A stretch of DNA of 64,000 bases from Blastobasis lacticolella (GCA_905147135.1 LR990056.1:7512001-7576000), one strand, 5' to 3'; positions 22,316-33,924 are shown, counted from the stretch's first letter. Made by a program: numbers and translations. The notes: generated from the letters alone by a model not told the origin.

Positions 22316-22635
22316 CTTATCTTTCAAACCAGAACACAATGCGAGCATTGTTGCTTGGCGCGAGAAATAGTACTTATAAGGCGGTGGTACTCACCCAGGC
22401 GGACTCCTCGGGCTTGACAGAGTTCCACCACCGGATAAAATGCGATTAACAATCGTATTCTCTAAATTCTAAGTATGATTTGTTAAAACTGACTTGTCTT
22501 ATTTGGTGAACAAACAATGCCCAAAATCACGACTCGTCGTATCAATCACGGTATTGTGTATATATGTCTTGAATTATCAAGAAACACATAGAATGTGAAT
22601 TTCAACGAATACTGCTGCACATTATCCATTTAAAC
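22316..22635. other. Right end of duplication unit A
   Basis: No gene. CCTTATCTTTCAAACCAGAA through to the stretch ending at about 22,620 aligns with 36,206-36,530. Beyond that the two units diverge abruptly, marking a breakpoint. Confidence 0.65.
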
Positions 22636-22639
22636 AATG

Positions 22640-23300
22640 CGATTCATTCACCTTAAGGCCAAGTCGCAAGCACACTGAGAGGAAAGTGTAGCTCCGGTGA
22701 GTAAAGTACCCGTATTGGATGATGGAATCGCGTGAAGCCAATATCCGGCATCCCTCTCTGTAACGGCGAGAAGACGAGCTCAAGCTGCAGAATTGACCGA
22801 GGTTTCTAAGAGCGTGGAGATGGCCAATCTGCAGAGTGGCTCGTCCCAAAGCCTTTGAGAGTTAGAGTTGGCGGGAATATCGGTGTTGGGGCAGATGAAA
22901 GACCATGCATTCCTGGCCTCCAACAGGCAGGACACCTCGACGCCACCCAGGGACGGAGAGATAGTTTTTGTTGCAAAGGTGTGCGTGCTATGTATGGAGG
23001 ACAGGAAAGCTGGTAGCGATAGATCAGAAATTTTACGGATACCCAGACCTCCAAACCGGATGGGCGGAGAAGCCTGGGTCAAGGAACGGGCATCAAATTC
23101 ACAGTTGAGGATTGATAATCGGGCGGTTTGTATGGAGGCGTCGAGGGAAGAAAGAAGATGGGGTTATTTCCACATGGGACTAAGCGAAGTATGTATATGG
23201 CATTTGGAGCAAATAAACAAAAGCGGATTATGGTGATGGCAATATGCGGATGGATTTTTAAAAGCCGATTATTTAAGCTGTTGAACTTGTAGGTTAGGGA
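22640..23300 (-). mobile_element. RLE-type reverse transcriptase relic between the duplicated units
   Basis: Minus-strand frames read RFGGLGIRKISDLSLPAFL, SQRLWDEPLCRLAI, then, after a frameshift, EGCRILASRDSI and CLRLGLKVNESH. These line up in order with RHGGLGIRQVSSVALPAFL, CQRLWDDPICRRVF and AVGLRLGCNLVEPH of the long frame at 30,904-32,490. It lies exactly between the end of unit A and the start of unit B. Confidence 0.8.
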
Positions 23301-23620
23301 ATCAAGAAGAGGTAATATCGATTCAGGAAGTATTGGGGCACTTAAAAGGGAAAGAGAATTCTTATTTTGAATTTAAATGTTTGGTTCCAATAAGTTAAAC
23401 TGTGCTGAATAGATTTTTATCTAAGATCGCATTTAATGTTGTTGTGTTCAATTTTGTATCTATGTATTAATTATCAATTCGATCTAATGTAAGTTAAGGT
23501 TAAAAACATATTAGGTTTTCGGTCAATCAATATGCTTCTAACGCGAGCATAAGAATTTGCCAAAATCTGTCGAGTAGCTTTTAAACCATGATCAAACATC
23601 CATTTATATTTATATACTGT
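23301..23620. other. Left end of duplication unit B with K2P-UTR remnant
   Basis: About 23,400-23,520 is a third copy of the channel 3' UTR (TGTTGTGTTCAATTTTGTAT, AATTATCAATTCGATCTAAT). It lacks the Helitron seen in unit A. No gene. Confidence 0.65.
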
Positions 23621-23829
23621 TTAACATCATTACCCGTCCTTAGCTAAGCCATAGTCAGGTAAAAACGCTCATTTATAAGTATTATTTCAGTCTTTTTAAT
23701 TGTTATCAATATTCTCCAGAACGACCGTGTCCGTAACGATCAAGTATTTATCGTATCGATTTTAGAAGAAGATAAGATAAATAAAATTATCGCTAGGTAA
23801 TTATTGCACCTGGTACTAAAGGTAGTCCA

Positions 23830-24031
23830 TGTAAATACAACTGTTGATAAAAAATCAATAATCTTTTTGGATCATGGGTCTCGTCGCTGACCTACGTAAA
23901 CACTGACAAGAATAAATGCTACGTCACGCTGAGTTCAACAAAAGGCAGTCGTATTTTGTGACTGTACTGTGTTACACGCAACTTGCGCGCGACACACTTT
24001 AGATTAAACTAATAAAGAGTAAAATTTTAAA
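23830..24031 (+). promoter_or_regulatory. Putative promoter and 5' UTR of SDR gene 2
   Basis: Aligned with the gene 1 promoter. GTAAACA is kept at 23,896-23,902 and TACGTCAC at 23,920-23,927, while the TGACGTAA of gene 1 is changed to TGACCTAC. GGCAGTCGTATTTTGTGAC starts at 23,944. The 5' UTR contains an extra AATAAAGAGT stretch before the ATG. Confidence 0.5.
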
Positions 24032-27000
24032 ATGGTGCATTTTACGCCTCTAGAAATTACAGCCCTTGTGTTGTTAGGATTGATCGCGCTGCGTGTGATG
24101 TATTATATCCTTAGTGCCGTGTATATTTACTTCATAAAACCGGCAATAACCAGCACCAATTTCAAGGCGATGGGAAAATGGGCCCGTAAGTATTTAATTT
24201 AAATTAACAATTTACAGTTATTATCAATTCACTATCGAATATTGCATAAAAATATGTAAAAAGAACTAGGTGTTATGGGGGAAGCTTTAAATTAGATTTG
24301 CTAACTGCTCGTTTGTCACTAAGTGTGAGTAAAATAATAATATTGAAATTTTAAATTGAATTACTTAAATGAGTGGACAAAAATATATGGGTTTATAGTG
24401 AAACTTGTAGTGTATTGGAAAGATTTCATTTTCTTTTACTATTAAACCTCAATTACAATGCTGCCCGTGTGGTGTAGAGTAGAATAGCAACAACACCTTA
24501 CACCCGTGGGTGTCGTACAAGGCGACTAATGTTTTCGAGGCAAAATTTCTGGAGTCTCAGGAGGTAAGAAAATGGGCAGCAGCGTTTTCCGTTGTTATAT
24601 TTATAACATTGCAATCTCCAACCCGCCTGCCAAGCGTGGAGATTATTGAAATAACTTCCCTTTTAGTGGGAGGGGCCCTGAGTCCTGCAATGGACTGTTT
24701 TGGGCTGAGTTTTAGTTTCAAACCCCCATCGGAAAAAGAGGGTGCGTTTTATAAGTTTGGCATCGGAGCTTCCTAAGAATAAACTGAAACCTGACTTCCG
24801 CTGCTTTTGGAAAAATATTAGTCTATTTTATTACGAATTTAATTACGATTATACGGTTTCAGATGTAGCTCAATAAAGCAAACAAAAAGTAATACTGTGT
24901 TATTTTTAGTGGTTACAGGCTCCACGGATGGTATTGGAAAGCAGTACGCGAAAGTAGTAAGTAATCAATAGATTTGATTATATGCATTGCGTGTAACTTG
25001 AAGTTTACAGCGCTTTTTGAATAATTTAACATATTTTACCCATTTTTACCACATAAATATAGCTTTGTATACCCCAATTAAGTATCACGTAAGGTGACTA
25101 GAAAAATTTGAGATACGAAAACAAAATACCTAAAATGAATTTTTTATTACAACTTTTGAAAGCATCTATCGGCATCGATTCATCTTTCTAAACCAATATT
25201 TAAAGCACTGTCTTCTTCAGAAAGGTCCTCAACTGCTGCTGCAAAAGTTTTCCGAGTATCCTCAGGGCTATCAAATTGAATGCCACAGAGTCGTACTTTC
25301 ACTTTTGGAAAAAGAAAGAATTTACACGAAGCTAATTTAAAGATTAATTCTTGAATCTTAGTTTTCTTCAAAAACGATTGTGTAAGTTTCGCTTAGTGCG
25401 ACGGTGCATTGTCATGATAGAGCAAGTTAGCTCTCTCAAACCCATTTTAGGAAGTATTTGATTCAACACACCAAATACGGCTAGTAAACACACTACAGAG
25501 TACCATTGGGCATTAACAGCTTTTTAAGTGTTCACGGAAATGGTCGCTAAATGGCCACATTTCATCACTTTTCTTGTTTGTATCTGCAGTTGGCCGCACG
25601 GGGCTGCAATATAATTCTGCTCAGTAGATCCTTGGATAAACTGAAGAACGTGGCTGTAGAAATAGGTGAGACAACCATGATCACATAATTCGTAACATAT
25701 ACGTTTTACAATTCTATATAAACAAACAAACATATATAGACAGACAAACAAACACCAAAAAACACCACACACACACACACACATACACATACACACACAC
25801 ATACACACACACTGGGTTTTCATTTTCATCTATTTTTTTATTTTTTTACTGTTGTTTTATTTTCTCGATCATCATAAGATTGTTTGCTTAAACATTGCTC
25901 TGATTACATTATCGAAAATATTTAATTGTAAGGGATGCAGGAGTTTGGGAGCCTGGAGATCTGTAACACAGGTTTTCATTAACCTACTACAGACTCCAGC
26001 TCTCAATAAGGATTTGAATGCTATGTACAATGTATAAAGTGTATATATAACAATGTAACCTAATGCCTTTTTGAGAGAAATAAATGATTTTGTATTTTTG
26101 TATTGTATTGTATTGTATTGTATTTGTATTGTATATAGTTCCACGACTTCATCCACGTGAAAATAGTTTTTAATGACTTATTTAGTGTATGGATGCTGGT
26201 AGTACGGAGAAGTCAATCTGTATATCTGGTTCTACTGACTCGAATTAGATGAAACGTAATACATACAACGCAAAAAGTAATACATAAATATTATCTTTTC
26301 TGAGTTATGTACTAGTTGAATTCTAACCGATGCTCTTACGGTGAGGGAAAACATCGTGATGAAACCTGCAAATTCATCTAACTGAATTTGTAACCATGAC
26401 CTAATCCGGTCAGGTTCCCCTGGTAGCAGGGTTACGGAGGTGGGATGGCAGTCGCTCCACTGTAATCACCTGATCGCCAATTCCTGGATCATGGTCAAGG
26501 CGGACCCCAGGCCCTCGTTCTCGATATGATAACTACAAAGTAATACATAATTATACTATAAATTCATGTCTATACATTTTATTATATGTTTGGATATAGA
26601 CCTTGTGACGAAGTTAGGTAAATAAATATCACTTCTGCCATAATTATTAATGGTAACAAATGTCACATACAGGTAGTATATACCAGTGTTCGTGGTGCGA
26701 TGTTGCATGGAGAACATTTTTAGGTTTTTAGATTTATTTTGCCATTTGCATTATTTGCACTGTTGCCGCTTCCTTCTCAGGGAAGTCTGAAATAAAGTTC
26801 CTATTCCTTACCGTTTATTACTTTTAAAAGTTGGGCGTCAAAACTCAGTAGTCAAAGGTCTACGCTATAAATCCTGGCTAAATCGGAATTGCAGCCATCG
26901 GAACGAGTGGTGGAGCCTAGCCCATACACAACACTCAGACTACGGATGGTAGAGATAGAACAATTTAGATTGACTGAACAAACGGACAGTAAAATATGAA

Positions 27001-30000
27001 CAGTAAATATTAATAAGATATGATCGGTAAACGGCAGATCGATAGTGTAGACAGAATCTATTCATTTACATTTACATTAGTTACAATTCGTAATTACCCA
27101 TATCAATGTTTTGATAGGCCTCATATTTATTTAGGTAACTGCTCAGATTCAAACATGCCGCACATTATTCGCGGTTATGTGCGTGGCGCGTATCGGCGCC
27201 CGGTGTCTCGCCGGAGTGAGCCCTCGTACGCGCTGATCGGTCTGCATGCGTCGCCCCCTACCTGGATGAGCTCGCTTAACTTCCCTTTGTTTTCCGTTAG
27301 ATTTATGACTTTTGAAAAGAGATTAATTAACGTAATCCTAATTCAAAAAATACTTTGTCATTTTCAAACTCAAACATATTGATTCAACTTAGGTATACAA
27401 GAAACACTTAACATCAATCGTACGTCTGCTGCTTTAAATTAATACCCTATTTTGTTATCATCCAATATTATTAAACAAACGACCCTAATTTGATGGTGAA
27501 AACCACAAACACGTTCGTGGTTTAGGAGGAATCAGTAAGCCAAACTGACTAGGAAAGCGACTTCATTTTATACTTATAATTATTAATATAATACTAAAAG
27601 ACATGACATAAGTTCTAAGGAGATAATTTGCAGCAGCAAAATAGATAGGTAGTCATATACTACACAATTATTTTTTGTATGTGATGTGGAATGATCTCCT
27701 CAACTGCTTTATATTAAATTGCGACGTAATTTAATGTTCCAGAGAATGAATACAAGGTTGCCACGAAGGTGGTTCAAGCAGACTTGACAAAAATAGATGA
27801 ACTGTATGATCATATAGCTAATGAGTTGAAGGATTTAGAAATTGGTGTACTTGTCAATAATGCTGGTATGTTCTATCCTTATCCGGAATATTTCTTGGAT
27901 GTTCCTGATAGGTAAGTTTAATTGCCACTAAAACATCTGCTTAAGGTTATGTTTTTGTGCGAATTTTTTTTCTTTGAGTTAAATATTTATTTTTCTAAAT
28001 ATTTCTACACAATAACACATATTGTGTCGCAGTTTGAAAAAAAATTGCCGATTCTCTAATAAGTTATAACGATCTAAAAATTTTCTAACATATTCCCATA
28101 CCAAGAAAAACTAATGGTTGTTTGAAAAATATATCCCTCGTTTCCTAAAGTTAGAACCAAAGAGATTTTATAGCAAGCTAGTACAAAATTGGATACTTTA
28201 GAAATTCGATAACCTGTAGGTAATATGCTTGTCCTTAATGAGTTTGTGGAGAAATTAGGAATAGGTTATATTGGCACAGAATCCCAGGAACACATTCACT
28301 TTACAGAGTGTCAGTTTTAAGTAATTTAATGACTGAACATTGAATTTTAGGGATAAGGTGGCGCGTGACATTGTGAACGTGAACATAGTGGCTCTAACTC
28401 AGCTAGTAGGCCTGGTGATGCCCGGTATGGTGAGCCGAAAGCGAGGCGTTGTTGTCAACATTGGGTCCACTGGTTCGCGGATGCCAGCACCCCTACTGGC
28501 CGTTTATGCTGCTTCGAAGGTAAGAATTGTACGGTTTGGTTGATAGTTTTTGTGAATCCATTTCAGTAATTTTTTGTACATTCCACTTGCAATATTTTTA
28601 ACTTCTGAGTATTTATCTATTTTAAATGATGTTAATTATATTTGTTAAGTAAGATGTTAAGTAATCATCTTGGCGTTAATGTCCCGGTTGTGCACTCGCG
28701 CACGAGGTCCGGACGGTCCGCCGTGACCATGATCCAGGATTTGGCAGGTAATTACAGTGGAGCGACTGCCATCTGACCTCCATGACCCTGCTACCAGGGG
28801 AACCTGACCAGATTGGATCATGGTTACACATCCAGTCGCCTGAATGTGCAGGTTTCATCACGATGTTTTCCCTCACCGTAAGAGTATCGGTTAGTATTCA
28901 ACTAATGTACATTACTCAGAAAACAGTCATTGGTACATGGCTGAAGCGGGATTTGAACCCAGGACCTCTGGCTTACGAGTCGGATACTCTAACCGCTCGG
29001 CCACCGACGCTCTTAATAATAATTGCTATACCTACTTCTAAAATTGTTATTGATACACGTTAAGCTGTTCCGGATTCGTAGATACACCTACCCTGCTCCT
29101 TTTTATTTCTTGTATACAAACCTTGTCCAAAGAAATACACACCCAACACAAAAATAATTAATTAAATAGCTGCAGTCGTTCTGAAATTATATGCGAACAT
29201 GCACATTTTGATATCTTGGGGTTCATTATTGCAATTTTCCGAGACATCTAAAGTTTTTACGCACTGATAATGTAACTAGCTATAGCTGAAACAATTTTAA
29301 AATCATCTTCAGCCTCTAGATACCCATAGAACATATTTTTTTCTTGCTTCAATCTCATCATTCCTAACCTAAGCCCACTCGGTCGGGCAACAACCTTTAG
29401 ACGGGATAATTATAATATATATTAATTATCCTGTATAATATAATAGATACATATTTCTCAAAGTATGCCTTCCCTGTAAGAAAAATTACTCATGCTCACG
29501 TTAGCACGATAGATACGTGGCATTAGTATAGTACCTACCTAATGTAAGTTAAATCCAATTTATTGATATTTGGAGAAATAAGCACGGATATGCTCATTGT
29601 TTGTTTGTTCCGTGGTTCCTATAGGTATTTAAAATTGTCCTTCTTTTATATTTGTTTTATTTATTATTTATTATTTTTTAGCCATTTCTGTCCCACTGCA
29701 GGGCAAAGGCCTCCCTTTCGATTTTATATTTGTTATAACAAAAAATTTCAATTATCTTTAAAACTTATAGGAAAAAAATTAGTCGAAAAGCGGACAATGG
29801 CAGAACCCAGAACTGACCGCTTGGAAGATGACGATGATCTCAAAAACGAATAGGTAGCATACAAAAATAACTGATGTCCTATTAGACGATTAAATTTTCC
29901 GAACTTTTCCAGGCATACGTCGACAAATTTACACAAACCCTGCAATTAGAATACAAAAAGTCCGGTGTTATCATACAAAATGTATACCCCGGTACGGTTG

Positions 30001-30260
30001 TGACCAAAATGGGTGGACAAAGCGGTATTGATGAAAGCTCGATGTTTTCACCGTCTGCAGAGAAGTATTCGAAAGCCGCCGTTCGTACTGTTGGAGTACA
30101 ATCAAATACCACAGGATACTACGGCCACGCCTTTATGCTGGGATTCGGGAATATCGTAAATTCCATCAGCCCGAGGATCACCGAGCAGTTAGCGTTGTCA
30201 ATGATACTCGACTACAGAAAACGGGCACTGAAGAATTTGGAAAAGGCCGCTTCAAATTAA
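24032..30260 (+). CDS. SDR gene 2: 17-beta-HSD12 / 3-oxoacyl-CoA reductase-like
   Basis: Exons 24032-24185, 24910-24956, 25590-25665, 27743-27911, 28351-28519, 29913-30260; 320 residues. It is the recent duplicate of gene 1. Anchor, [12 protein letters not shown], Asn160, Ser188, Tyr201 and Lys205 are unchanged, so activity should be kept. I count 17 replacements from gene 1, nine of them in the last exon (for example QIVSSMIHDN to QLALSMILDY) and E67V and E90V near the cofactor domain. Exon 4 is identical in protein. The reading frame is intact throughout despite several insertions confined to introns: a truncated mariner (intron 2), a CA-rich LINE piece and a GC-rich insert (intron 3), and a full SINE A (intron 5). 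An AATAAA lies about 255 bp after the stop. Confidence 0.92.
24462..24720 (+). mobile_element. Short dispersed repeat C in SDR2 intron 1
   Basis: Partner of the copy at 13,353 (CCCGCCTGCCAAGCGTGGAG, CCTGCAATGGACTGTTTTGG). Confidence 0.7.
25070..25561 (-). mobile_element. Mariner, right half deleted, SDR2 intron 2
   Basis: Keeps the left end (TACCCCAATTAAGTAT after TA at 25,068-25,069) and the C-terminal transposase relic (SCKFFLFPKVKVRLCGIQF). It breaks off at about 25,561 into CATCACTTTTCTTG, which in unit A lies beyond the mariner right end. The exon 3 acceptor is only about 28 bp from the deletion scar. Confidence 0.88.
25719..26135 (+). mobile_element. LINE-like insertion with CA microsatellite and TGTAT tail
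   Basis: Absent from the matching site in unit A (TTCTATAT|AGTTC near 15,440). It starts AAACAAACAAAC, includes a (CA)n tract at 25,768-25,810, then a body ending in GAGAGAAATAAATGATTTTG and a (TTGTA)n run. The end pattern suggests a 3'-tailed retroelement; the family is not recognised. Confidence 0.6.
26338..26530 (+). mobile_element. SINE A in SDR2 intron 3
   Basis: Partner of 16,240. GGTGAGGGAAAACATCGTGA to CTCGTTCTCGA; its terminal tail is lost. Confidence 0.8.
27155..27361. mobile_element. GC-rich insertion with 7-bp target duplication, SDR2 intron 3
   Basis: Unit A reads GATTCAAACTCAAACATATTG (near 17,030). Unit B has GATTCAAAC, then about 207 bp, then TTCAAACTCAAACATATTG, so TTCAAAC is duplicated. 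The first ~120 bp are strikingly GC-rich (CGTATCGGCGCCCGGTGTC, CGCCGGAGTGAGCCCTCG) and the rest AT-rich. Source not recognised. Confidence 0.65.
28672..29014 (-). mobile_element. Full-length tRNA-derived SINE A in SDR2 intron 5
   Basis: Best copy in the window. Read on the minus strand it starts with a tRNA-like head (GTCGGTGGCCGAGCGGTTAG, then AGGTCCTGGGTTCAAATCCC for boxes A and B). A unique body follows and it ends ACCGGGACATTAACGCCAAG plus ATG. It is absent from unit A at 18,320-18,335. Confidence 0.9.
29333..29866. mobile_element. Insertion of about 530 bp in SDR2 intron 5
   Basis: Unit A passes directly from CAGCCTATAGACACGGA to AATAACTGATGTCC. Unit B has extra sequence that includes AGCCATTTCTGTCCCACTGC (also at 56,272) and a tail-like GACGATGATCTC. 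Ends are not sharp; probably composite retroelement debris. Confidence 0.55.
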
Positions 30261-30381
30261 ATATACATAGCAGAAATATAATGTGCTGATTGAAATTGGG
30301 TACTAAATGCGATTTAATATGTGAAAAGTTACATTTTCTGTAAATAGACAAAACCATAAGGATAGTGCTGTGGTGTACCTA

Positions 30382-32873
30382 ATAGACCACGGGCCAGCAA
30401 CAGATTTTCACGACTAAGTTCCTAATTTACTTTTTGTAAAAGGTTTCAGAGAGTTGTATAATGAAGGCCTGTGAACGTCAGCTGTGGCGACTTGGGTGGA
30501 TTAAGCAGCGGTAGGTAATAAAATAAATCAGCTAGCAATAGCGACGGGAAAACTCGTCATCTGGCGCATTTAAATAGGCGATAGATTCTTCTGTGGTACA
30601 CCCTTCAGGGCATCAGCTGATCATCTTTCCACCGAGATTATAACAGCCGACTTGGGATACACTGAAAACCAGCGCCACTGCGTCAGCCGTGGCATTATGC
30701 TAAGTGCGGCAATTGCAATTCTTCATGGCACATCTAATGACAATTGGAGTATGTTTTGGTAAAAAGTTTTGGTTTTTTCTTTTTGTTATTGTCTTTTATG
30801 TAAGTATTCATTTACTATAATAATAAAAAGGACAACACAAACAAATTATAAACTAAATAAATTAACTTAATTATCTAACTAAAATTAAAATAAACCTATA
30901 ACCCTAATCTAAAAATCTATATGTACAAATATCCCCTAAATCACTGCCACTGCTGGGTATGGTGCCCATAAGGCTGGCTGCATTCCCCCGTTGGATGGCT
31001 ATCCCTATACGTTGGCCGAGGAATGAGCCAGCCCTGCGCTCGCCAGTGGAACGAATTAAACATGATTTTAATTTGGCGAATAACTTTTTAGCTTCAGGGC
31101 CCCACGGCCCCAAAGTTTCCACGGCAAACGCCGAAAATACGCAACTATCAGCGATATTTGCGTATTTACGGCGTTTCAAGGTCTCAGCAGATGCGGCCGC
31201 CGCGCCTGGCCTCACAGATGTCGAGCCAACATGGGACGCCGCTAGAGTATCAACGCATGTGGCGTCCCATACTAAAGGCCGACCCAGCTCCCAAGGCACG
31301 AGAGACATCCCGTCAGGTCTCTTGCCGTCATCCCTTACAAGCCCCAAGGGCTCGAGAGAGGAGGGCACATTAATGCTGGCAAGAGCCCGACGTATTATGT
31401 CATTCAGGCAGGCGTGGCGGGATAGACGGCCGGAACTTTTGCAGCATGATAGCCCGTGGTGCCCTGAGCTATCCACTGCAGCGCCGCAGTGGCAGCGATG
31501 GGGTTCAACTAAGTTGCAGCCCAGACGTAGCCCAACCGCCAACCTAAAACTATTATTGTCTAAAAGGTTTCCATAGTTTATAGATGGGTATGCCTGCAGC
31601 CAATATCCAGACTCCCTTTCCGATACTGCAAGTAACCTAGCCCTCTCGATCGGTGACGGGCAGGTCTCGGAAAGGTGTTCGAATACCCGACGGCAAATTG
31701 GATCGTCCCAAAGCCTTTGGCACCCCTTGTCGGAAGGAGGAGCTTGGCTAGGGCAAGCCATCTTCCAGGCTTCTTCGGCTTCGGTCAAGTACGTTACCTC
31801 GAAATCATTAAATGATGGGTTTAGAATTTTACCAACGAGGGATAACGTACTGTGAACAGAAGCCAAAAAAGCCGGGAGAGCCACGCTCGAGACTTGGCGG
31901 ATGCCGAGTCCACCATGTCTGACCGGAAGGGTAGCCAAAAGGAAACTCCTGCTGTCGAGTTTAACGTTAATAATTTTTTGGATTTGCGCGAATAGTAATT
32001 TATCAATTACCTCACAAAAATTTGGAAATTTCCAGAACGGGCTACAGCGCATAGCGTAAGTGAATTTTGGTACGAAAAGGCAGTATCTTATAATGAACAT
32101 GGCCATGTGGGAATGAATTTGGAGGAGACGATCAGCTGTGTCGTTAAATTTTGAAATATTTTGTTGAATGAAGCCAGGGATTGAATCGCTGAAAATTGGA
32201 GCGCCTAGGAGGAAAAGCGAATCTTTGGTGATAATTTTCATTCCGGGACACAATGTTTCAAATTCCTGAATTAAATCGTTTTTATTTTGGAAACTGTCGT
32301 CTAAATAAAGCTCACACTTCTTAAAATTTAGCTGAAGACCAATTTCATTAAATTTGGTCTTAACAAAAGCCAAATCTTGTAAGATAGTACTAGCTTCTCC
32401 TCCTAGGGTCCCATCGTCAAGGTACCAAACATTAAATTTTGACTTGTATGTTTTGTACTTTAGTGCATTGGATGTAAGTGCAATAAACATGTCTTACTTT
32501 TACTGTACTTAGTTTATTTATTCACAATAGCCTACAAATTATCATCAGTTATTTTTTTTTTGAGAATAAATTACTCTACTTAATAAAAATATTTTTATGA
32601 CATTTTCGTGGTACCAGATGACGTTATTACCCACGACTCTAGGACAGCTGGCTTATTTTTTTTGTCAACGTATTAGTTTAACTGTAACTTGACGAATTCC
32701 CAGTCGGGAGTAAATTACTGATTTTTTTTACGTACTTGGGAGGCTACCGCTGCTTATTCCACCCAAGACAGCGCAGCTGACTTTCACGGGCCTTCATTAT
32801 ACAACTTTCGGAACCCTTTTACAAGCTGCCGCCCGAGGAAAAGACTGACGAAATTTGGACGTGGCTTGGGGTC
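30382..32873. mobile_element. Long-TIR foldback element containing a reverse transcriptase insertion
   Basis: The left arm from ATAGACCACGGGCCA (30,382 to about 30,565) and the right arm, about 32,560-32,873 ending GGCTTGGGGTCTATA, are imperfect inverted repeats. Best match: GTTGTATAATGAAGGCC at 30,445 against GGCCTTCATTATACAAC at 32,790. The ~2-kb retroelement lies between the arms. The unit A copy is 384 bp without it. Confidence 0.7.
30904..32490 (-). mobile_element. Reverse transcriptase / restriction-like endonuclease frame (5'-truncated)
   Basis: A 528-codon intact frame on the minus strand. It starts just before the catalytic palm box, here WYLDDGTLGG, so the finger motifs are missing. 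Downstream: RHGGLGIRQVS, a Cys/His cluster (CHCGAAVDSSGHHGLSC) and KRPDG...LVWDAT, spaced like a PD-(D/E)XK restriction-like endonuclease. A CCHC knuckle followed by an RPD-x15-D endonuclease is known from R2/R4/NeSL-type LINEs, but the YLDDG box is unusual and I do not place the clade. Relatives lie at 1,981, 22,640 and 40,200. The open frame suggests a young copy, yet it cannot be autonomous. Confidence 0.8.
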
Positions 32874-33099
32874 TATAATTTATAGTAGAATTTTTGTACA
32901 ATGTTGAGTTTTTAATAGTAAAAGTCTGTATAATTTTAGTGAGGGAGATGCATGCATATTCTGTTTCTATTATTGTTGTATTACAATGTTTAATTTAAGT
33001 AGGAATGTAGATAATAATTATGTCCATTTAGACCAGCATGGAGGTAGTCATAATTAAGTTCTAAGTGAAATTACGGTATTGTGTAATATGTTTACAGTG

Positions 33100-33689
33100 T
33101 ACTTATATGTTTATGAAATTATAGGAATGTAATAAAACTTCCACAATATAAAACAATATTATAAAATATAATCACAACCCACATATACAGCAATATGCCT
33201 GGCTGTAACTTTCAGTAGCTGAAGATTTCTCAAAAAGGGGAATTAGCAGAAAGGGGAATTCGAAAACGGGGATAAGTAAAATGGGCATTGCCGCCTAGAA
33301 TGAGCACGTTACTTTTTAGTGGGGGATGATATATCTTACCGCTTGGTAATCATGAGTAGATTTAGCTCGGTATCCATTGGGAGCCGCTGCACGGGAGGCG
33401 AAACGAAAAGTTTGACTCCGCTGCGCTCCACTGTGATCGCTATTGTTCTAAAACTACAAAGGCCAATGTGGTGCCATTTTCGAATAACTCAAACATGAGT
33501 TATTCATTTCTGCAATAAAAAATTTACTCGTCTATAGAAAATAAGGTAAAATCCCAAACCGCAAACTAACTTTACATGAAACTAGTTAAAGTATAAAAGG
33601 TATCGATATGAAAAATATACATTCTGAAAGACACATTTAGTAGGAATTGGGTAATAAAGCTTTCATTAGTATCCCAAATTATCGAGTGA
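33100..33689. other. Intergenic part of unit B
   Basis: No gene. It aligns with 19,640-20,865 of unit A but lacks the repeat C copy found there (ATATGTTTATGAAATTATAG runs straight through). Confidence 0.5.
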
Positions 33690-33895
33690 TAGCAATATTT
33701 ACGTAGTTTAAATAGTGTCAATAAAATACCAAATGTGGGATTGTATGAAGGATGTAGTGGAAATAAAATCCTTTTAAAGAAATAACTGTGTTGTTGCTTA
33801 TTATATTTCATTTTGGTAAGAGCTGAACAAACGTTAGGTACTTTGTCTAATAACTGATGGCATACGACTACGGCTGGCCTCTAAACATACCAATC
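33690..33895. repeat. Block E, copy 3 of 3
   Basis: GAGTGATAGCAATATTTACG to AACAAACGTTAGGTACTTTG and ACGGCTGGCCTCTAAACATA; equivalent to 9,740 and 20,866. Confidence 0.7.
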
Positions 33896-33924
33896 CTATG
33901 ATGATTATTTTTTGGCCTCGTACT

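Noticed and set aside
28940..29014. Functional tRNA gene on the minus strand (also 59,490-59,545 and 59,840-59,905)
   Set aside because: Only a tRNA-like head with A and B boxes; it is fused to SINE bodies and the acceptor stem does not pair convincingly.
30959..31576. 205-codon plus-strand frame
   Set aside because: It is the antisense shadow of the reverse transcriptase frame and shows no domain of its own.
30904..32490. R2 element in ribosomal DNA
   Set aside because: No 28S rRNA sequence flanks it, the palm box is YLDDG, and relatives are dispersed.
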